Shown: positions 25,745 through 38,301 of the stretch, piece after piece
How positions within the stretch are numbered: position 1 is the first letter of the stretch
Layout of the letters: every line of letters begins with the position of its first letter
Origin: Elysia chlorotica
Lineage: Eukaryota > Mollusca > Gastropoda > Plakobranchidae
Assembly: GCA_003991915.1 (NCBI GenBank)
Contig: RQTK01000881.1
Coordinates: 148,399 to 212,398 of the forward strand
Direction of reading: 5' to 3'
DNA: 64,000 bases
The notes under the pieces: generated by a model
The model's database searches: none
What the model saw: only the letters and a program-made list of their open reading frames with translations
Told to the model about the DNA's origin: nothing
Program-made: the position numbers and the translations under genes

Positions 25745-26020
25745 CCCAATGACAGACCCTACAACCACAGAACTAGTATGTACTGCGATAACAGACCAGT
25801 GACATTTCCTCCAACCGATATTTACATATTATGCACTCACTGCGATTACAGACCAATGACATACTGTCAATTCACAGATGTGACCACTGCAACAGAGACT
25901 ATCACTCCTCTCATATTATTATTAGGCTCAACAACCACATGAATGAATGTCCACAGTGACACTGACAGTCCATGAAACACAAGGAAGTGACCACTGTGAG
26001 AGTAGACCAATGACAGTGCC
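25745..26020. repeat. Degenerate repeat of an actgcgat..cagaccaatgaca motif
   Basis: Motif variants occur near 25748 (tgacagaccctacaaccac), 25787 (tactgcgataacagaccagt), 25842 (cactgcgattacagaccaat) and 25990 (ccactgtgagagtagaccaa), each followed by tgaca and a short variable part. It looks like an old minisatellite with spacing of 55-150 bp. Confidence 0.55.
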
Positions 26021-27444
26021 TGCAGTCAGTTCTCATAGTCCATGAGTACCGATTCATTAGCCTTCTTTGCTAGCTGTCCACGAGAGTCAAGGAAGCAAAG
26101 TAATACAGTAATATTTAGTAATACGAAAAGATCGCACATAAACGCAGTTCGTAGACGCCAGGCAATCTTATTTTTTGGATATACATGTAGATCTAGAATG
26201 AGAAGAGAAAAGCTGTAACATCTCAAACAACTGGAATGATTGAAAGGGAAAACAAAGAGAAAAGATAATGGGCGGACTAATGAAATGTCTAAACGTAGGG
26301 AAATGGTTATACGGGCGCATTGAATTTGAAAACAGCAAAGGATCGGCAAATGAAAAGAGGATATTATTAGTAGAGCGGCTTGATCACCAGCGCTAAAAGT
26401 GCATAAAGCAGTGATTTATGAGTGTACACACAGTCTGTTTGCCGATGAGTAGGCCTATACACGTATTTTTTTTCTGTTCACACCATTCTGCTCACACAAT
26501 CCGCATAATTATATACATGTATGTTTATCAGAGTAAAAAAAAACACAAGCGTCCAGAGCGTTCAGACCATGTGTTTTTTTCACCCTGTTTTCGACATTCA
26601 CCAAACAAGTAAAGTCACGTCATGTCATTGGCGAAAGCACGACACTTGCTGGGCGGGTGGATACATTGCGGCGATGAGATTACATTAGTTATTTGAACTG
26701 AGGCAGAAAGCAATGTTTATACATATATATGCTACTGGTAGACGGACGAACATGTTCAATTAAAAATAATACATAAGTCCACGACAGTGATTTAGACCAT
26801 TGTTAATTTGTAATCAGAAAAGTACTTAGTTCCATGCTATACACAAAATATAGCACATAAATTTTTTTACAGATTAGACAATAATAAAGTGCATTTACTG
26901 TAATAGAATGGTTTGAAGTGATAAATATTGATTTTATAGTTAATATTCAAACAACAACAACAACAATCAAGAAACAAACAAACGCACACACAATCGCATT
27001 GAAGACTTGAATAATAGTTGGTACGATACACCCATTCAACCACTGTTGCAACGCGTACTGCGTAGTCAATGAGGTTAGCTTTTTTTCATGTGAAGGTGAA
27101 GGTCACCCTCGGTAACTGAAGCACAACCACACCTAAAATTCTGTTGCCAAAATTTATTGGCGTCGTGCCCAATACTTCTCCTCTTTGAAGGCTCTCCTGA
27201 CACTTCTCATGGCGAAATTGTAGAAGGTGAGTGATTGGTTGGCAAAAATAGACCTGCAAATCGGTATTTTTAGTCATACTCTTGTTGCCGAATTTTGCGT
27301 TTGCCGTCAAAATACACAATATCGCCCATCCAAGAGTACAGGTGGTTTCTAAGATTTGCTGAACACAGGCTAAAGATCATAGAATCAGTCTCGAACCGTG
27401 ACTCAGGACCTCGCCAAAGCTCAGCTAACAAGTAAAACACAGCA

Positions 27445-27735
27445 GTCTAGATCTAGAAAGTAGAATCAAGATCTCTGGACTGTTATAAAATTAATGTAGA
27501 ATAGTCTACGTATAGGCTAATGTAGAATATAATCTAGTCCAGCAGATCTAAATTATCTAGAATCTAGATCTAGATGAGCTTAGTTTCTACTCCTAGACAA
27601 TAAAGCTATTGAAAAATATAATCTAGATCTTGAGATTTAGATCCAGATCTAGTAGATATAATCTAGATCTTAACTAAAAATAACAATCTAGATCTAGATC
27701 CTAGACTTATCTTAGATTTACTAATCTAGATCTAG
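27445..27735. repeat. CTAGATCT/TCTAGA-rich cluster upstream of the LINE remnant
   Basis: At least ten occurrences of ctagatct or agatctag variants occur within 290 bases (for example aatctagatctagatgagc and caatctagatctagatccta). Same motif class as the cluster at 9930-10900. Confidence 0.8.
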
Positions 27736-27779
27736 ATTAGCTTTTTTCTTCTTCTTCAGTGTTCATTTTCAATGTGCCC

Positions 27780-28650
27780 AATTCTTTTAAATTTTCCGTT
27801 TGGCCTCCTTGATGAAAGAGGCAGGCTGTTGTTTTGGGGTTTCAGGGTACTCCAGTGTTGTATCTGAAGGCCACTTTTGTTTGCCTGAGTTGGGAATAAG
27901 AGAGGCATGTGATAAGGACATGCCGGAGTTTAAGGGATGTCTCCACATTCACAGTAAAGGAGTGCTGCTGATCTTTAATGTGTGCAATTTGTTTGGCAAT
28001 GTCCTGTCCTAAGTAAAAAAAACTGGTTCGCGGATATCGGGGGAAATAATATATCATTTGTATGTTGTCTTTTAAATACATATATTAGGTTTGTTCTGGT
28101 TTTAGAGATGAGGTCTTTTCTTTCCACCTATTTCTGATTAAGATTCTCAATGCGAACTGTGTAGTGTCTAGGGGGCCTACAACGGCCTTTCTTTTTTGTT
28201 GCCAAGAGCCTAATTATTTATTTGATTGGCATCGGATGGAGTATTCTCCATTTCATATCTGGCTTTCAATACAATATCATGGAGGTGTTGTAGTTCTTTT
28301 GTCCAAAAGCGAATGTAATTGAACCATCCTCATGGGATAGATTTGTGTGTTCCTTTAATAATTAGGTTGGTTCGCTGTTTTGAAGCATCCCTGACAGACA
28401 CTGATTTGTCCATTTTTTCAACTTCTTCTGCAATGTTGCTTTTGAATTCAGTCCAGTTGGCTTTTTTGTAATTCCAACCTGAAAGCATTTTGTTTGTTGC
28501 TAGGGCTGAAGATTTGTCTAAGCTAATGATTATAGGCTTGTGATCACTTCCACCAAGTTGATCCATCACACTGCGGTCCATGTTGCGTTCAATGTAATCT
28601 AGATAAACCAGAGAAGTTGTACAACATTGTGGTTTATTTAACATCTTGCA
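27780..28650 (-). pseudogene. Internally deleted LINE: endonuclease end joined to ORF2 C-terminus
   Basis: On the minus strand 28650-28330 reads DYIERNMDRSVMDQLGGSDH then KPIIISLD, the end of an EEP endonuclease domain (GSDH-P). It continues as FWTKELQHLHDIVLKARYEM to about 28200, as in jockey/CR1-type ORF2. From about 28010 to 27790 it matches the opposite end of ORF2: ETSLKLRHVLITCLSYSQLR, then KWPSDTTLEYPETPK and ASFIKEAKRKI with a stop (the H-x3-C knuckle and WP-x-DT motifs). The reverse transcriptase between them is missing, and stops occur. It lies 650 bp upstream of MRAS. Confidence 0.75.
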
Positions 28651-29303
28651 GCTCAGTAATTGTGTTTATGCAGTGCGAAAAAGTGGGTAAAAATTATAAA
28701 GGAAACTATGAAAACTATCATCGTTTAAGCCATGATCGTGGCTCATTCCGGTTGCTTGGGAAAGCCACGACCATGACTCAAAATAACTGAAACTTTATAT
28801 TGAAATAAATCATGGTGGGAGGAAAATAGTGGGCAGTGGAATTTTAAAATTGTTATAAATTCATCTCTCATTACTTTATTTGCCAAAATATGAGATTGTT
28901 TTTAGATCTTAAAAAAAAAAAGTAAAATAATAGTCCTTTTTAATTCTCATGATCATAGAGAATATTTATCAATTGTGCATAAATACAAAAGACCTATTTG
29001 TTTAGTGTAAGATTAAAATGTTCTTGCATCAGGTTGCCAACAAGCACCATGATATTCTCATATTTATCATTTGTTATTCTTTTACTGTTTTTCTATTTAC
29101 TTCAAGGTTGACATGCCCATGTGCTATGATGCCAAGATCTGTTTGATGTAGCAACCACCCTCCTGAAACCTGTGAGATCTTAAAGACAGAGAAAAACTGT
29201 TTGTCAGAAGCAATATTTGGATGCTAATGTTTCTCAGTGTGGATTTTACAGCGTAGATAATCAAAGTCCTGGTTGTGAAACTGAAAGCATTCTTATTTTC
29301 AAG

Positions 29304-29496
29304 ATGTCATCCAAACCTGGGAATGCTGACAATGCCCATGCATACAAGCTTGTGGTTGTAGGGGATGGAGGTGTCGGGAAATCAGCACTCACTATCCAGT
29401 TCTTTCAGAAACTCTTTGTTCAGGACTATGATCCAACCATTGAGGATTCTTACATTCAATACACAGACATTGACGGCGAATGGTGTATTCTAGATG
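29304..29496 (+). CDS. MRAS: MRAS coding exon 1 (residues 1-64, P-loop and switch I)
   Basis: This exon encodes the N-terminal extension, beta 1, the P-loop and switch I through CILD. It ends at G|GTAAAT in phase 1. Immediately before the ATG the sequence ttcttattttcaag looks like a splice acceptor, so the exon may start exactly at the ATG with the 5' UTR in an upstream exon. Alternatively the UTR is contiguous. The sequence alone does not decide this. Confidence 0.93.
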
Positions 29497-32400
29497 GTAA
29501 ATACATGCATATAACATCCTCATACTGTAAATGCTACTTTCCTTTGCACTATTATTTTTTTTTTAGAGAAAATCTTGCCTCCACCTCACTTATTATTTTT
29601 GTAAGATTTTAGATAATGTTGTTTTATAATGTAAATGCGCATTCAAAACTTGGGTTATTTTTTTTTATGTTGTACTGGGAGAGATGGTTAACGGGGAACA
29701 ATACATTTTTTTTTATAAATAAAAATATTGATAGCTAAGTGTGCATTGAGCCATATTTTTGTTCTCCCTGTTTTAAGAAGAGGTTCCAGGGATTCTGAAG
29801 AACAAGAAGTTACTCTTTAGAGCTAAATAAACAGCAGAGAAAATAGAAAGTTGTGGAGTGGGGGTGATTAAGGGGGAGTAGATGACTCTCCCTTCTTTTT
29901 TCCATTCAAATTTTATTTTGTTAATCATAGTTTAGTTTGGCCCATAAAGAAAGAACTATAGAAAAATTATGGACAAATAATTACAGCAGCTGCTAAGCAG
30001 CTACATCTTGCCACTAAATATTATGATAATAATAGCAAAGTATTAAAAAAATTATCATTTTCTTTTTTTTTAAAGTCATTTATGTGCATGTAAATTTACT
30101 TCTTCTGATTTATGATCTTTTGTAAATGATTATTAAAATTTTCTTTGTAAATGCTGAGATTGTAAAAAATCCAATTTCTGAATGAAAAAGAAAATATAAA
30201 CTATATATTTTATTGTTTGCTTTGGTGCACTGGTTTTTGTTAGAACATTTTACACCGTTTATTTATTGTTTTTTTTTTTTTTAGATTTACACAACGCCAA
30301 ATGATTGGTATGTAGTTTTCATTCATTTTTTGTGTACTCAAGCAAACCTTTTTTTTTCTGTCCATAGACAAACATGAATTTTGATATTTTGTACACCATT
30401 TTACTAGAAAAGATAAAGCTGTAAAAATATTGTATTGACTGTGTCAAATCATATAAATACCCATCTTTGATTTTATGTGCATATGTTTGCAGTGCTGGAT
30501 ACTGCCGGACAGGAGGAGTTCAGTGCTATGCGAGAGCAGTACATGAGGAAAGGTGACGGATTCCTGCTTGTCTACTCCGTAACAGATAAACAGAGCTTTG
30601 AGAACATTGGACACTTTCACACACAAATCTTGAGAGTCAAGGACAGGTAGGGCATGTTTATTTATTTATTTATTATCATCAATGTATATTTGAAAAATCA
30701 AAGTTATTGATTTTTTTTCCGCAGTACATCGCCATTCAATGCAAGATATATGCAATAATTAACTTTGTAGAGTTGTCATCTATGTGTTGATCTAGACACG
30801 TGCTGATAGCGTTCTTACTGTATAGATGGAATTTTGAAAACTCCATTGAGAAAATAATCAGAAAAGCAAGGAAGCCTGCCCAGAAAGCTAAAGAAATGTT
30901 ATCTCTCCTGAAAAAAAAAATTAGCTGCTATCGAATTGCATCAATTTAAAGGAAAGGGGAAAAATCGATATCAAAAGGAAATGTGCCTACATGAAATTCT
31001 TGTTAAATGGTTTGTAACCCGACTAGACTCATTTTCAAATGCAAAGTTATAGAAACCTAAATAATCATACTCTTTGGATAATTCATATTATGACTCTTTG
31101 TTGTTTAACACATAGTAATTCTTTAAAAGCAAGTTAAGATTATTCTGGTCACAGAGTTCTTTTCCCCATTTTTGACTGATGTAACAGCACAAATTAGATT
31201 AGTTTTTACGATTTGCCTAGTTATTTAAAGGGTCTTTGAATGTAGAGAAACTGAGTCCATCTCATATCAAGGTCTTGACAGACTGATCTGAAGTAATTAT
31301 ATATGTACTTAGAAATATTAGCCAACATTTTTTAAATTTACTAATTTCCTCAATTTTCCTGCATTAGGGACCAATTTCCAATGATCATGGCTGCAAACAA
31401 AGTGGACCTTATCCATCAACGGGTTGTGACAGAAGAACAAGGACTGGCGCTGGCATCACAGCTCAGGGTAAATAGACAATAATGCCTGAACATAATGCGA
31501 ATTCCTTTTTAAAATTACACACTTTCATTCAAGGTTGATTCAAGAGCTAATGGATTTTGCTTTTTATATTTTCATGGGCATTGTTAAGTTCTGCTTTGTT
31601 TATAGGTCATAAAAAAAACGTTTGAAGATTGAAATATGCACGAGGCTTGATAGTTTTTAGTTTTGTTTTGGTTTTAGACTTCTTCAACGTAGCTAAGCTG
31701 TTTTAGATTTTTTGTGTTCTTATTTTTATTGCTTCACGGAGGCCTTTGCATATTACATCCAATCTGCCATGGAGTATATGTAATATACTTGAAGCAGCTA
31801 AGACGCAAGTAAAAGGATACATTTAAAAAAGGACACAGGAATGTGATTTGCATTGAAAAAATACAAAAGAAACACAAGAAAATTATTTATTATTTCAGGT
31901 TCCGTACATTGAAACAAGTGCCAAAGATCCACCTTTGAATGTAGACCTTGCATTTCATGAGGTTGTGAAAGTCATTCGGTAAGCTGCTCTATAGAAAAGC
32001 ATTCTCTCTTTTTTTTTAATAACACTGAACTTATACATTTCTTTAAATGAATAAAAAAAAACCAAACTACTCAAGATGAACTGTGGAAATGTCAAACTTG
32101 AAGCCATTTAAAAAATTATATACAGTGGAATCTGCCAAAGATAAACCTCTTTGGGAAAGCAAAGTTTATTTCATCTAATTTTACATTAAACTCTGGCTGA
32201 AAAACTTTCAATCATGTTTTCTTTGCTATTTTGGCATTTGATAAAGTTTTGACCCATTCCTATTTTCTCTAAATAGCTTCTGAGATTATTTGAAAAATGC
32301 TTAGACCTTATTTTGGTGCAGGTATGTCAAGTAACCAATTAATTCATGTATCGACCTTATGTCATAAGATACAATAGATTTTAACGTATATTGTAGATAA

Positions 32401-33054
32401 AGCAATATCCTCTCAGCATGTTGATAGCTTATATATGGATTTGCCACTCTTGTTGGATCAGCATTCATTCTTACAATAAATTATGTAGTTACCTCACTCA
32501 TCTTTCATACATGCTGTTAACCTGATACATAGATGAACCTTACTCCTTCCCCCCTTCCTTAATGTATTTGACGCATATGCAGCTTCTCCCCCCTACTACT
32601 ATTAATTATTTTAAAAAAGATTTTGTTGTTCACCAACTGCAAGAACTCTTTTAATTTTGTTTCTTGTCCACTGCATAAAATATATTATGTTTATAATAAC
32701 ATTAATTTGTCAATTGCAAGTTTATCTATATTATTACTGACTTATGAGTTTTTTTTCCCACTCATGCTGTAATCAAAATTTTTGGTCTTCCTTTTAGTAA
32801 CAGGAAAAGAAGTAAAAAAAAAACAACAAAAAACACCCAACAAATAGTGGTTTTCAATCCCTATAAATCCTTTTTGCTCTCATCTCAGTTGATACCATAT
32901 GATACTATAGGATCATGCACCTTTATCAATATTTAGTTAATTTAGTTCCAGTACTTTAATTTTGTATTCTCTGCATTTTTCGTCCAGCCGACAACCATCC
33001 CCTAAGAGGCAGAAGAAAACATCACACAAGAAATGGCGATGTTCCATTCTGTAA
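29304..33054 (+). CDS. MRAS: M-Ras (R-Ras3) small GTPase, complete five-exon gene
   Basis: Joining 29304-29496, 30493-30646, 31368-31467, 31899-31978 and 32988-33054 gives 197 codons plus TAA, with GT/AG at every junction and matching phases. What is seen: P-loop GDGGVGKS at residues 20-27, switch [11 protein letters not shown] at 41-50, DTAGQEE at 67-73 (Gln71 as in vertebrate M-Ras), NKVD at 126-129, [12 protein letters not shown] at 154-165, a lysine/arginine-rich tail and a C-terminal CSIL box. The extended N-terminus and [12 protein letters not shown] identify M-Ras rather than H/K-Ras, Rap or Ral. Known of the family: a plasma-membrane GTP/GDP switch that binds Raf-like effectors and forms the SHOC2-PP1C phosphatase complex. 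A CAAX ending in Leu predicts geranylgeranylation. The human protein is 208 residues; the difference lies in the shorter hypervariable tail. The ATG at 29304 is the only in-frame ATG ahead of the G domain; the open frame upstream lacks one. Confidence 0.96.
30493..30646 (+). CDS. MRAS: MRAS coding exon 2 (DTAGQEE, switch II)
   Basis: The acceptor is catatgtttgcag and the donor is AG|GTAGGG (phase 2). The exon encodes [18 protein letters not shown] and the core strand LLVYSVTD through ILRVKD. The split codons rejoin in frame on both sides. Confidence 0.95.
31368..31467 (+). CDS. MRAS: MRAS coding exon 3 (NKVD guanine-specificity motif)
   Basis: The acceptor is tttcctgcattag and the donor AGG|GTAAAT (phase 0). 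It encodes the sequence around [12 protein letters not shown], including the G4 motif NKVD. Confidence 0.95.
31899..31978 (+). CDS. MRAS: MRAS coding exon 4 (ETSAK motif)
   Basis: The acceptor is ttatttattatttcag and the donor CG|GTAAGC (phase 2). It encodes [16 protein letters not shown] and the start of the last helix. The ETSAK G5 motif and the following DPPLNVD are the strongest M-Ras signature. Confidence 0.95.
32988..33054 (+). CDS. MRAS: MRAS coding exon 5 (basic tail, CSIL prenylation box)
   Basis: The acceptor is tttttcgtccag. The exon encodes a 21-residue basic tail ([16 protein letters not shown], then R) ending in CSIL and TAA. The lysine/arginine run supports membrane binding next to the prenylated cysteine at residue 194. 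Confidence 0.94.
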
Positions 33055-36000
33055 ATGATGCTCTCTTACATTGTGAAATAGACTTTTCCTCAAGCAACTG
33101 AGATTCTGGTTTGATCAAAGAAGTCAACAAACGGCAAAGTAAAAACAAAACAACCCCCATAATACAAATAACAAGGGAACAAACTTGTATAAATCTGTGA
33201 GGAATGACAAGATGAATAATGTCTTCTGGAAAAGTTAACAAACTTTTTTTTTTTTAATGATTGCTCACTATATTGTGACAAAGCCGTCCTTTACTGCATC
33301 TTTTAAGTTGACCTGAAAAAGGTTTTTATGGCTTATATCTTAAAAAAATTGTTGATTATTTTTATTTGTACTGAAACGGTGTAGTGACATATATAGGCAT
33401 ACAGCATAATCCCACAAGCAGCTATCTTATCTAACATTTGCCTAAGCTTTAACTCTAAAGGGAACATCATTAAATGTTTTACACACATATTAAAAAAAAT
33501 AATTTATGTCATATAATTAATTAGATACCAAATCGTTAAACAGCACAATATTTAAAAAAATTTAAATGGCAGTCTGTGGTTGCATGATATACATGTCGCA
33601 GGGAAACCAAGGAGATTTTAAACGCAACGATAGGAAAGCTATGCTTGCTCTTCGTATATAGAATTTGTAGATCAAACTTGATGTGATATTTGATTAATTT
33701 GAATAATTTATGTTAGTGATTTAAAAAAAAAAATTACATTCATTATTCTTGAGATTCAAAAAAAGAAAAATTGTTTTAAGTTTTAAAATGCAACGCTGTG
33801 TATATTGGTTGCCACAGGAAATTGGAAAAAAAAAGCTTTATCATCATAGTTTTTATGTATCATTGCTAGAAATACCTATAATAATGTCAAGTGAAATGAA
33901 TATTATTGGAAAGCCACAAGAAGACACTTGTGAATTCCCCAGAGCAGCGCAATTTATCTTCATTATATATTAGACCAAATCAATGCTGATTGTATCGCAA
34001 CATAATGGCTTTGCTCAGCATTTTGTGAATTTTTCCGTTGTGGATCTTCCCAAAGATACAAAATATATTATTTATTGGTACACATAGATTTTATGGCGAG
34101 AGACATGTGATTTTTATGGAAGCTCTGCCCTCTTTATTCCATTGTATTAGTTTGTTGATGTTTTAAGTGCAAACTTGCATAATTTTTTTAATCAAACCAC
34201 AGGATGATTAAGCTGTTTTATAAAAGAATGGGAGCATATATTATTTTTTCACCCAAGATGCTGAAAAGGAATAACAATTTATTTGTAATAAATGAAGCCT
34301 AGTAATATAGAGAATGTAATAATCAGGATAGGTTTTTATTTCCTGAGAGAAGTGTTAGGTACTCAACATAAATCAACAAAATTTCAAGAATATATATTGT
34401 TTACATAAATAAGTTTGATCTTTGCATATTTGAGTGCAGATTCACGTAAATCCAATAATGCATACAAATATCTGTCTAATTATTTGGTACAGTTTATAAA
34501 TAAGTTTCATCCAACAAAAGCAAAGAGGTAAATGAGACTTAAATGGATTGCTACAGAGAGGTGAAGTAAGTGATTTGTTTTTTCCAAGTATCAATGGCTT
34601 TGATAGTACTCTATGGTTTTCTTTAATAAGAAAGTCTTTCCATCCCACAATGAGTAAATTATAGTTTGCTTATAATTATTGCAATAGACTTGGTATTTGC
34701 TCCTTGCAGTCAAAAGTCCAAAAGTTGGAGGATTTATTTTGCCATGACTGGAATGATACAACATTCTTTTGTTTTTAAGCGAAAAAAAAAAAAAATGAAA
34801 CTTAGTACGTAATAATTTTCCTCCTATAAAATGAAAAAAGAATAAATCTACTTGCATAGTGATTCTCATGCAAGGAAATCAAAATGTTAAAATTGAACAT
34901 ACTGTCATACATTTACCCGTGTCTATATTGATCTATTCCCAACCTTCTCCTAACCTCAATGAAACTATGTATGATGCTTTCTATTTGTGCCATTCCTGAT
35001 TGTGTGATGGTAAACAAATTTGGCGCAAGTCGTTTCCAAAGTTGAGTGAAAGAGTTTTTTCATTTCTTTTGAAATGATGTGAAATGACAACTTTGAAGAG
35101 ATTTTATTTTCATTGTAATAATTTCATTCATAGTAATGGAAGAATAATTTTCATTTGATTTACTTGTATATTTTTTTTTATGAACAAAATTTATGCTAGA
35201 CTCAAATGCATTTCAATTTCTGAGGAAACAGTTTATGATTATATAAAATTTACCTTTAAACAATAATTTGATTTTAAATCTAAGACATTTTTTGTTTGTG
35301 TTAATTTTATTTGCCACCTCTGAGTGACAAAAAAAGTAAAGAATTACATTACTTCAAAGGCTTGATCAGTAAGATATAAAATTGATATTGATTTAGGACA
35401 TTCTTCATAGCAAATGGTGAGGTAATTAGCGAAAGATAAAAGAAAATTTGTTGTGGACATAAGATTAGATGCTTAATCCTTGTATTTTAATGAATCTAGT
35501 TTTTGTACTCTGAGTGCCAAATTAATTATTAATAATTATTTATATGTTCTTATGTTTTTTTTATATAATTATACATTGAACACTTCTGTTGCATATTGTT
35601 TTGGAAATTCATGGGGTGAGAAACAACCCACCCTCCTCTCATACTCTCTAGCTAATTAGCAAAATGAAACAAAACCATTACATGATTTGTTATGACATAA
35701 TTGACACTGAACTATATTCTATTTTATTTGCATGTTCAATGAAATTCCTAGAATTCTTTTGATTGTCGATGTTGAAAAGGAAGGGGTTACTTTTAAAAAA
35801 AATTGTAACCAAGCACCATTTTTAGTCTCAATTTCCTTCCACTTTTCTTCAACTTCTGTAAGAGATACACCAATTTTTTATTTATGTGATAGCTATGTTT
35901 TAAATAATCCAGAAACAATATCCAAGCTCAATATAAGATATATTTATAGGAAAGAATGAGTTATGACCTGCCAAACACTGCTTAAGTTTATCTGTCTTAC

Positions 36001-38301
36001 AAATTGTGTTCTGGTCTCCTCCAGTTAAGAAAAATTAGCACTGCTATTTATTCCTATATAAACTAAATATGACTGTCTCCCTTTGTTTGGCTCCAATATG
36101 GAAGTCGAAACCTATGGCAGGCAGATTTTACTTCATATGAAAAGAGTCAACGGAACTTGTTTAATGCTTACAAATATCCCAAAATTTGTCACACTTCACG
36201 AATGAAGTCATTTTTTTTCTCTGAAGTAGAGCCCTTATTTCTTCATCTGATGTGTCTTTTTTTTTTTAAGTAAATGCTAACTAGAGGTGGTTCTGTATGC
36301 TTGTGAAAGTAAGCATAAACTTTATCGCTTTTGATCATGTAAACTTTGCGCAGCTGGCATCCATTTGCTCAACAAGACCTTAGACTTTGTTGTCAAGTCT
36401 AAACAGTTATGTTTATCTTCTACTCTTGTTCACTTTCAACACAGTAATGTACCCATTCCCTCCTAGTTCTTTATTCCAATACAGCTGTTTATTGTTATAA
36501 ATCTGTTGGCTATTGTTGTTATCTTTATTCAGAATGGTTCATACAAAAATTAATTGCCTTTGATTTTAAGCATGCCCAAAATTTCATTCTGTTTAAATTT
36601 TCAACACTTTTTTATACGGGTGTGGCAAGTGTGCCAGGATATCTATTCCCTTATTTTTATATGATCTTTGTCATTGGTTGTTCACACTCCTATGGTTTTG
36701 CATGTTTTATAATTGATAATGTTTACCTCATTACTCCAAATCATATTATCTGTATTTTTTACAATATTATATCTTTGACTGTGGATTCTTTTCGACTTTC
36801 AGCCTTGCCACAGATTTATTTCTTTACCCTGCAAAATAATGGAGCAATACATGATTTATTTTAAGCGAAGCCACTATGTATGTGAAATTTTGAAGAAATA
36901 TTTTTCTTTTTCTCAAATGCACCTATTCATAGTGAAGTTTCTTCATTTGTAATTGTTGCAAGGAAACTATAATTTGGAATTAATTATCAGTAGTGCTTAA
37001 GGAGAATACAGAGTGAAAAGAAGAACACACTAAGTCTCATATTAAATGTAATAAATCGGGATGTGTTATGAGCTCATTGTAGGAAAGTCATTCAATATTC
37101 ATATTATTGACTACTTAGAAGATTTTTGCAGTTTTAACAAAATTAGATGTCTCCAGACTTTTTTTTAAGATCTATGAAGTCAAAGAATTGGAACATTTCA
37201 ATTAATTATTCAGGTTCGATTGGTTCGAGGAAGATGTACCTTTTTTGAGAAAAATAAATGAATGAGTCATTAAACCTCACACCAAGTGCTATTTTAATTC
37301 AGATTAGTTGTTGGTAAAAAGTCAAACTACATTATGTTATTTTAAATATTTCAAATTGTACACTCTTGAAAGATCAATTTGTAAATGTAAGGCAGTGTTT
37401 CATAAGGCTCCAGTAATTTTGGCCCACTTTTTTAATGCAGTCTAGTTAGCAATTTAAGTTTTCAATATTTCACATTCATTTTATAAATACCATTTTAATG
37501 CCTGTCAACAACTCAAAACTGCATGCTGAAGATGTACCATTTTAAAATGTCATTGATTGTGAACAGCTGCAATAACTGTGTGTTGTAAATACTGTTTTTG
37601 TGTACCATTTTGATTAAAGAGGACCGTCATTGATTTATATATACATATACATTAGTTTTACAAGCAGATCTGAGATCTACTAGTAATTCCACCAGCCTTT
37701 CATAATTTGCACTGTATTCAGAGAGCTGACAAACTGTTGATTATTTTGAACCAAAGATCTGAGAATACTTATAATAATGGTATACACTTAACACATGGTT
37801 TTCGAACAATTCCTTTTTAGCAAACTTTTAAGAGGCCAGTTTTTACCTAATTTTTGCAAAATATACTTTTATTTTTGTGGTCAATGACTTTTCTTCACTG
37901 TACCCAATAACTACTATATGTATCATTATAACACCAAACATTATCGGTGTCACCATTAGAAAAAAACAACAATCATTATCAACCCTGTGTTGAAACCACA
38001 GAAGAATATGTTCTGACCACTGTCAACTATCCCATGAACTATTATTTCTAGAACCATAATGGTTACTTTTTTAACATTAGTTATAACAATCATGCAGCAT
38101 TGTCCTTTGCAAAATTTTTTTCCCGAATACCAAGCCTTGTATTTTTTTTTTTTTTTACTCTTTCCTTGTTTTCTATGATTTTTTAGTCACGTTTCTAGAT
38201 TTTCCTTCAATGAAACTTGAGATATATTATCTTGGTTTATCACGTATTCGACTGTCAATTTATAATAATCAACTTCTGCCTACAGACTTTTCCTCAATAA
38301 A
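33055..38301 (+). other. Probable long 3' UTR and flank of MRAS
   Basis: About 5 kb of strongly AT-rich sequence follows the MRAS stop with no supportable ORF. AATAAA-type signals occur at 34287-34292, near 37252 and at 38296-38301. The last is followed by a T/GT-rich stretch and is the best candidate for a distal poly(A) site. A long 3' UTR is plausible because no repeat or other gene interrupts it, but its true end cannot be read from the sequence. Confidence 0.4.

Larger units (their letters stand above)
20641..29303. other. Intergenic region with LINE and SINE remnants
   Basis: Between the PNRC-like 3' end and MRAS. Besides the elements listed, 20650-22500, 24400-25370 and 26030-27440 show no recognisable coding sequence, only AT-rich unique DNA. 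The MRAS promoter and any 5' UTR exon probably lie in 28650-29300, but no TATA box or other clear signal was seen. Confidence 0.45.

Noticed and set aside
29217..29303. N-terminal extension of M-Ras by 29 codons
   Set aside because: The frame is open but begins at TTG with no ATG; the ATG at 29304 matches the family length.
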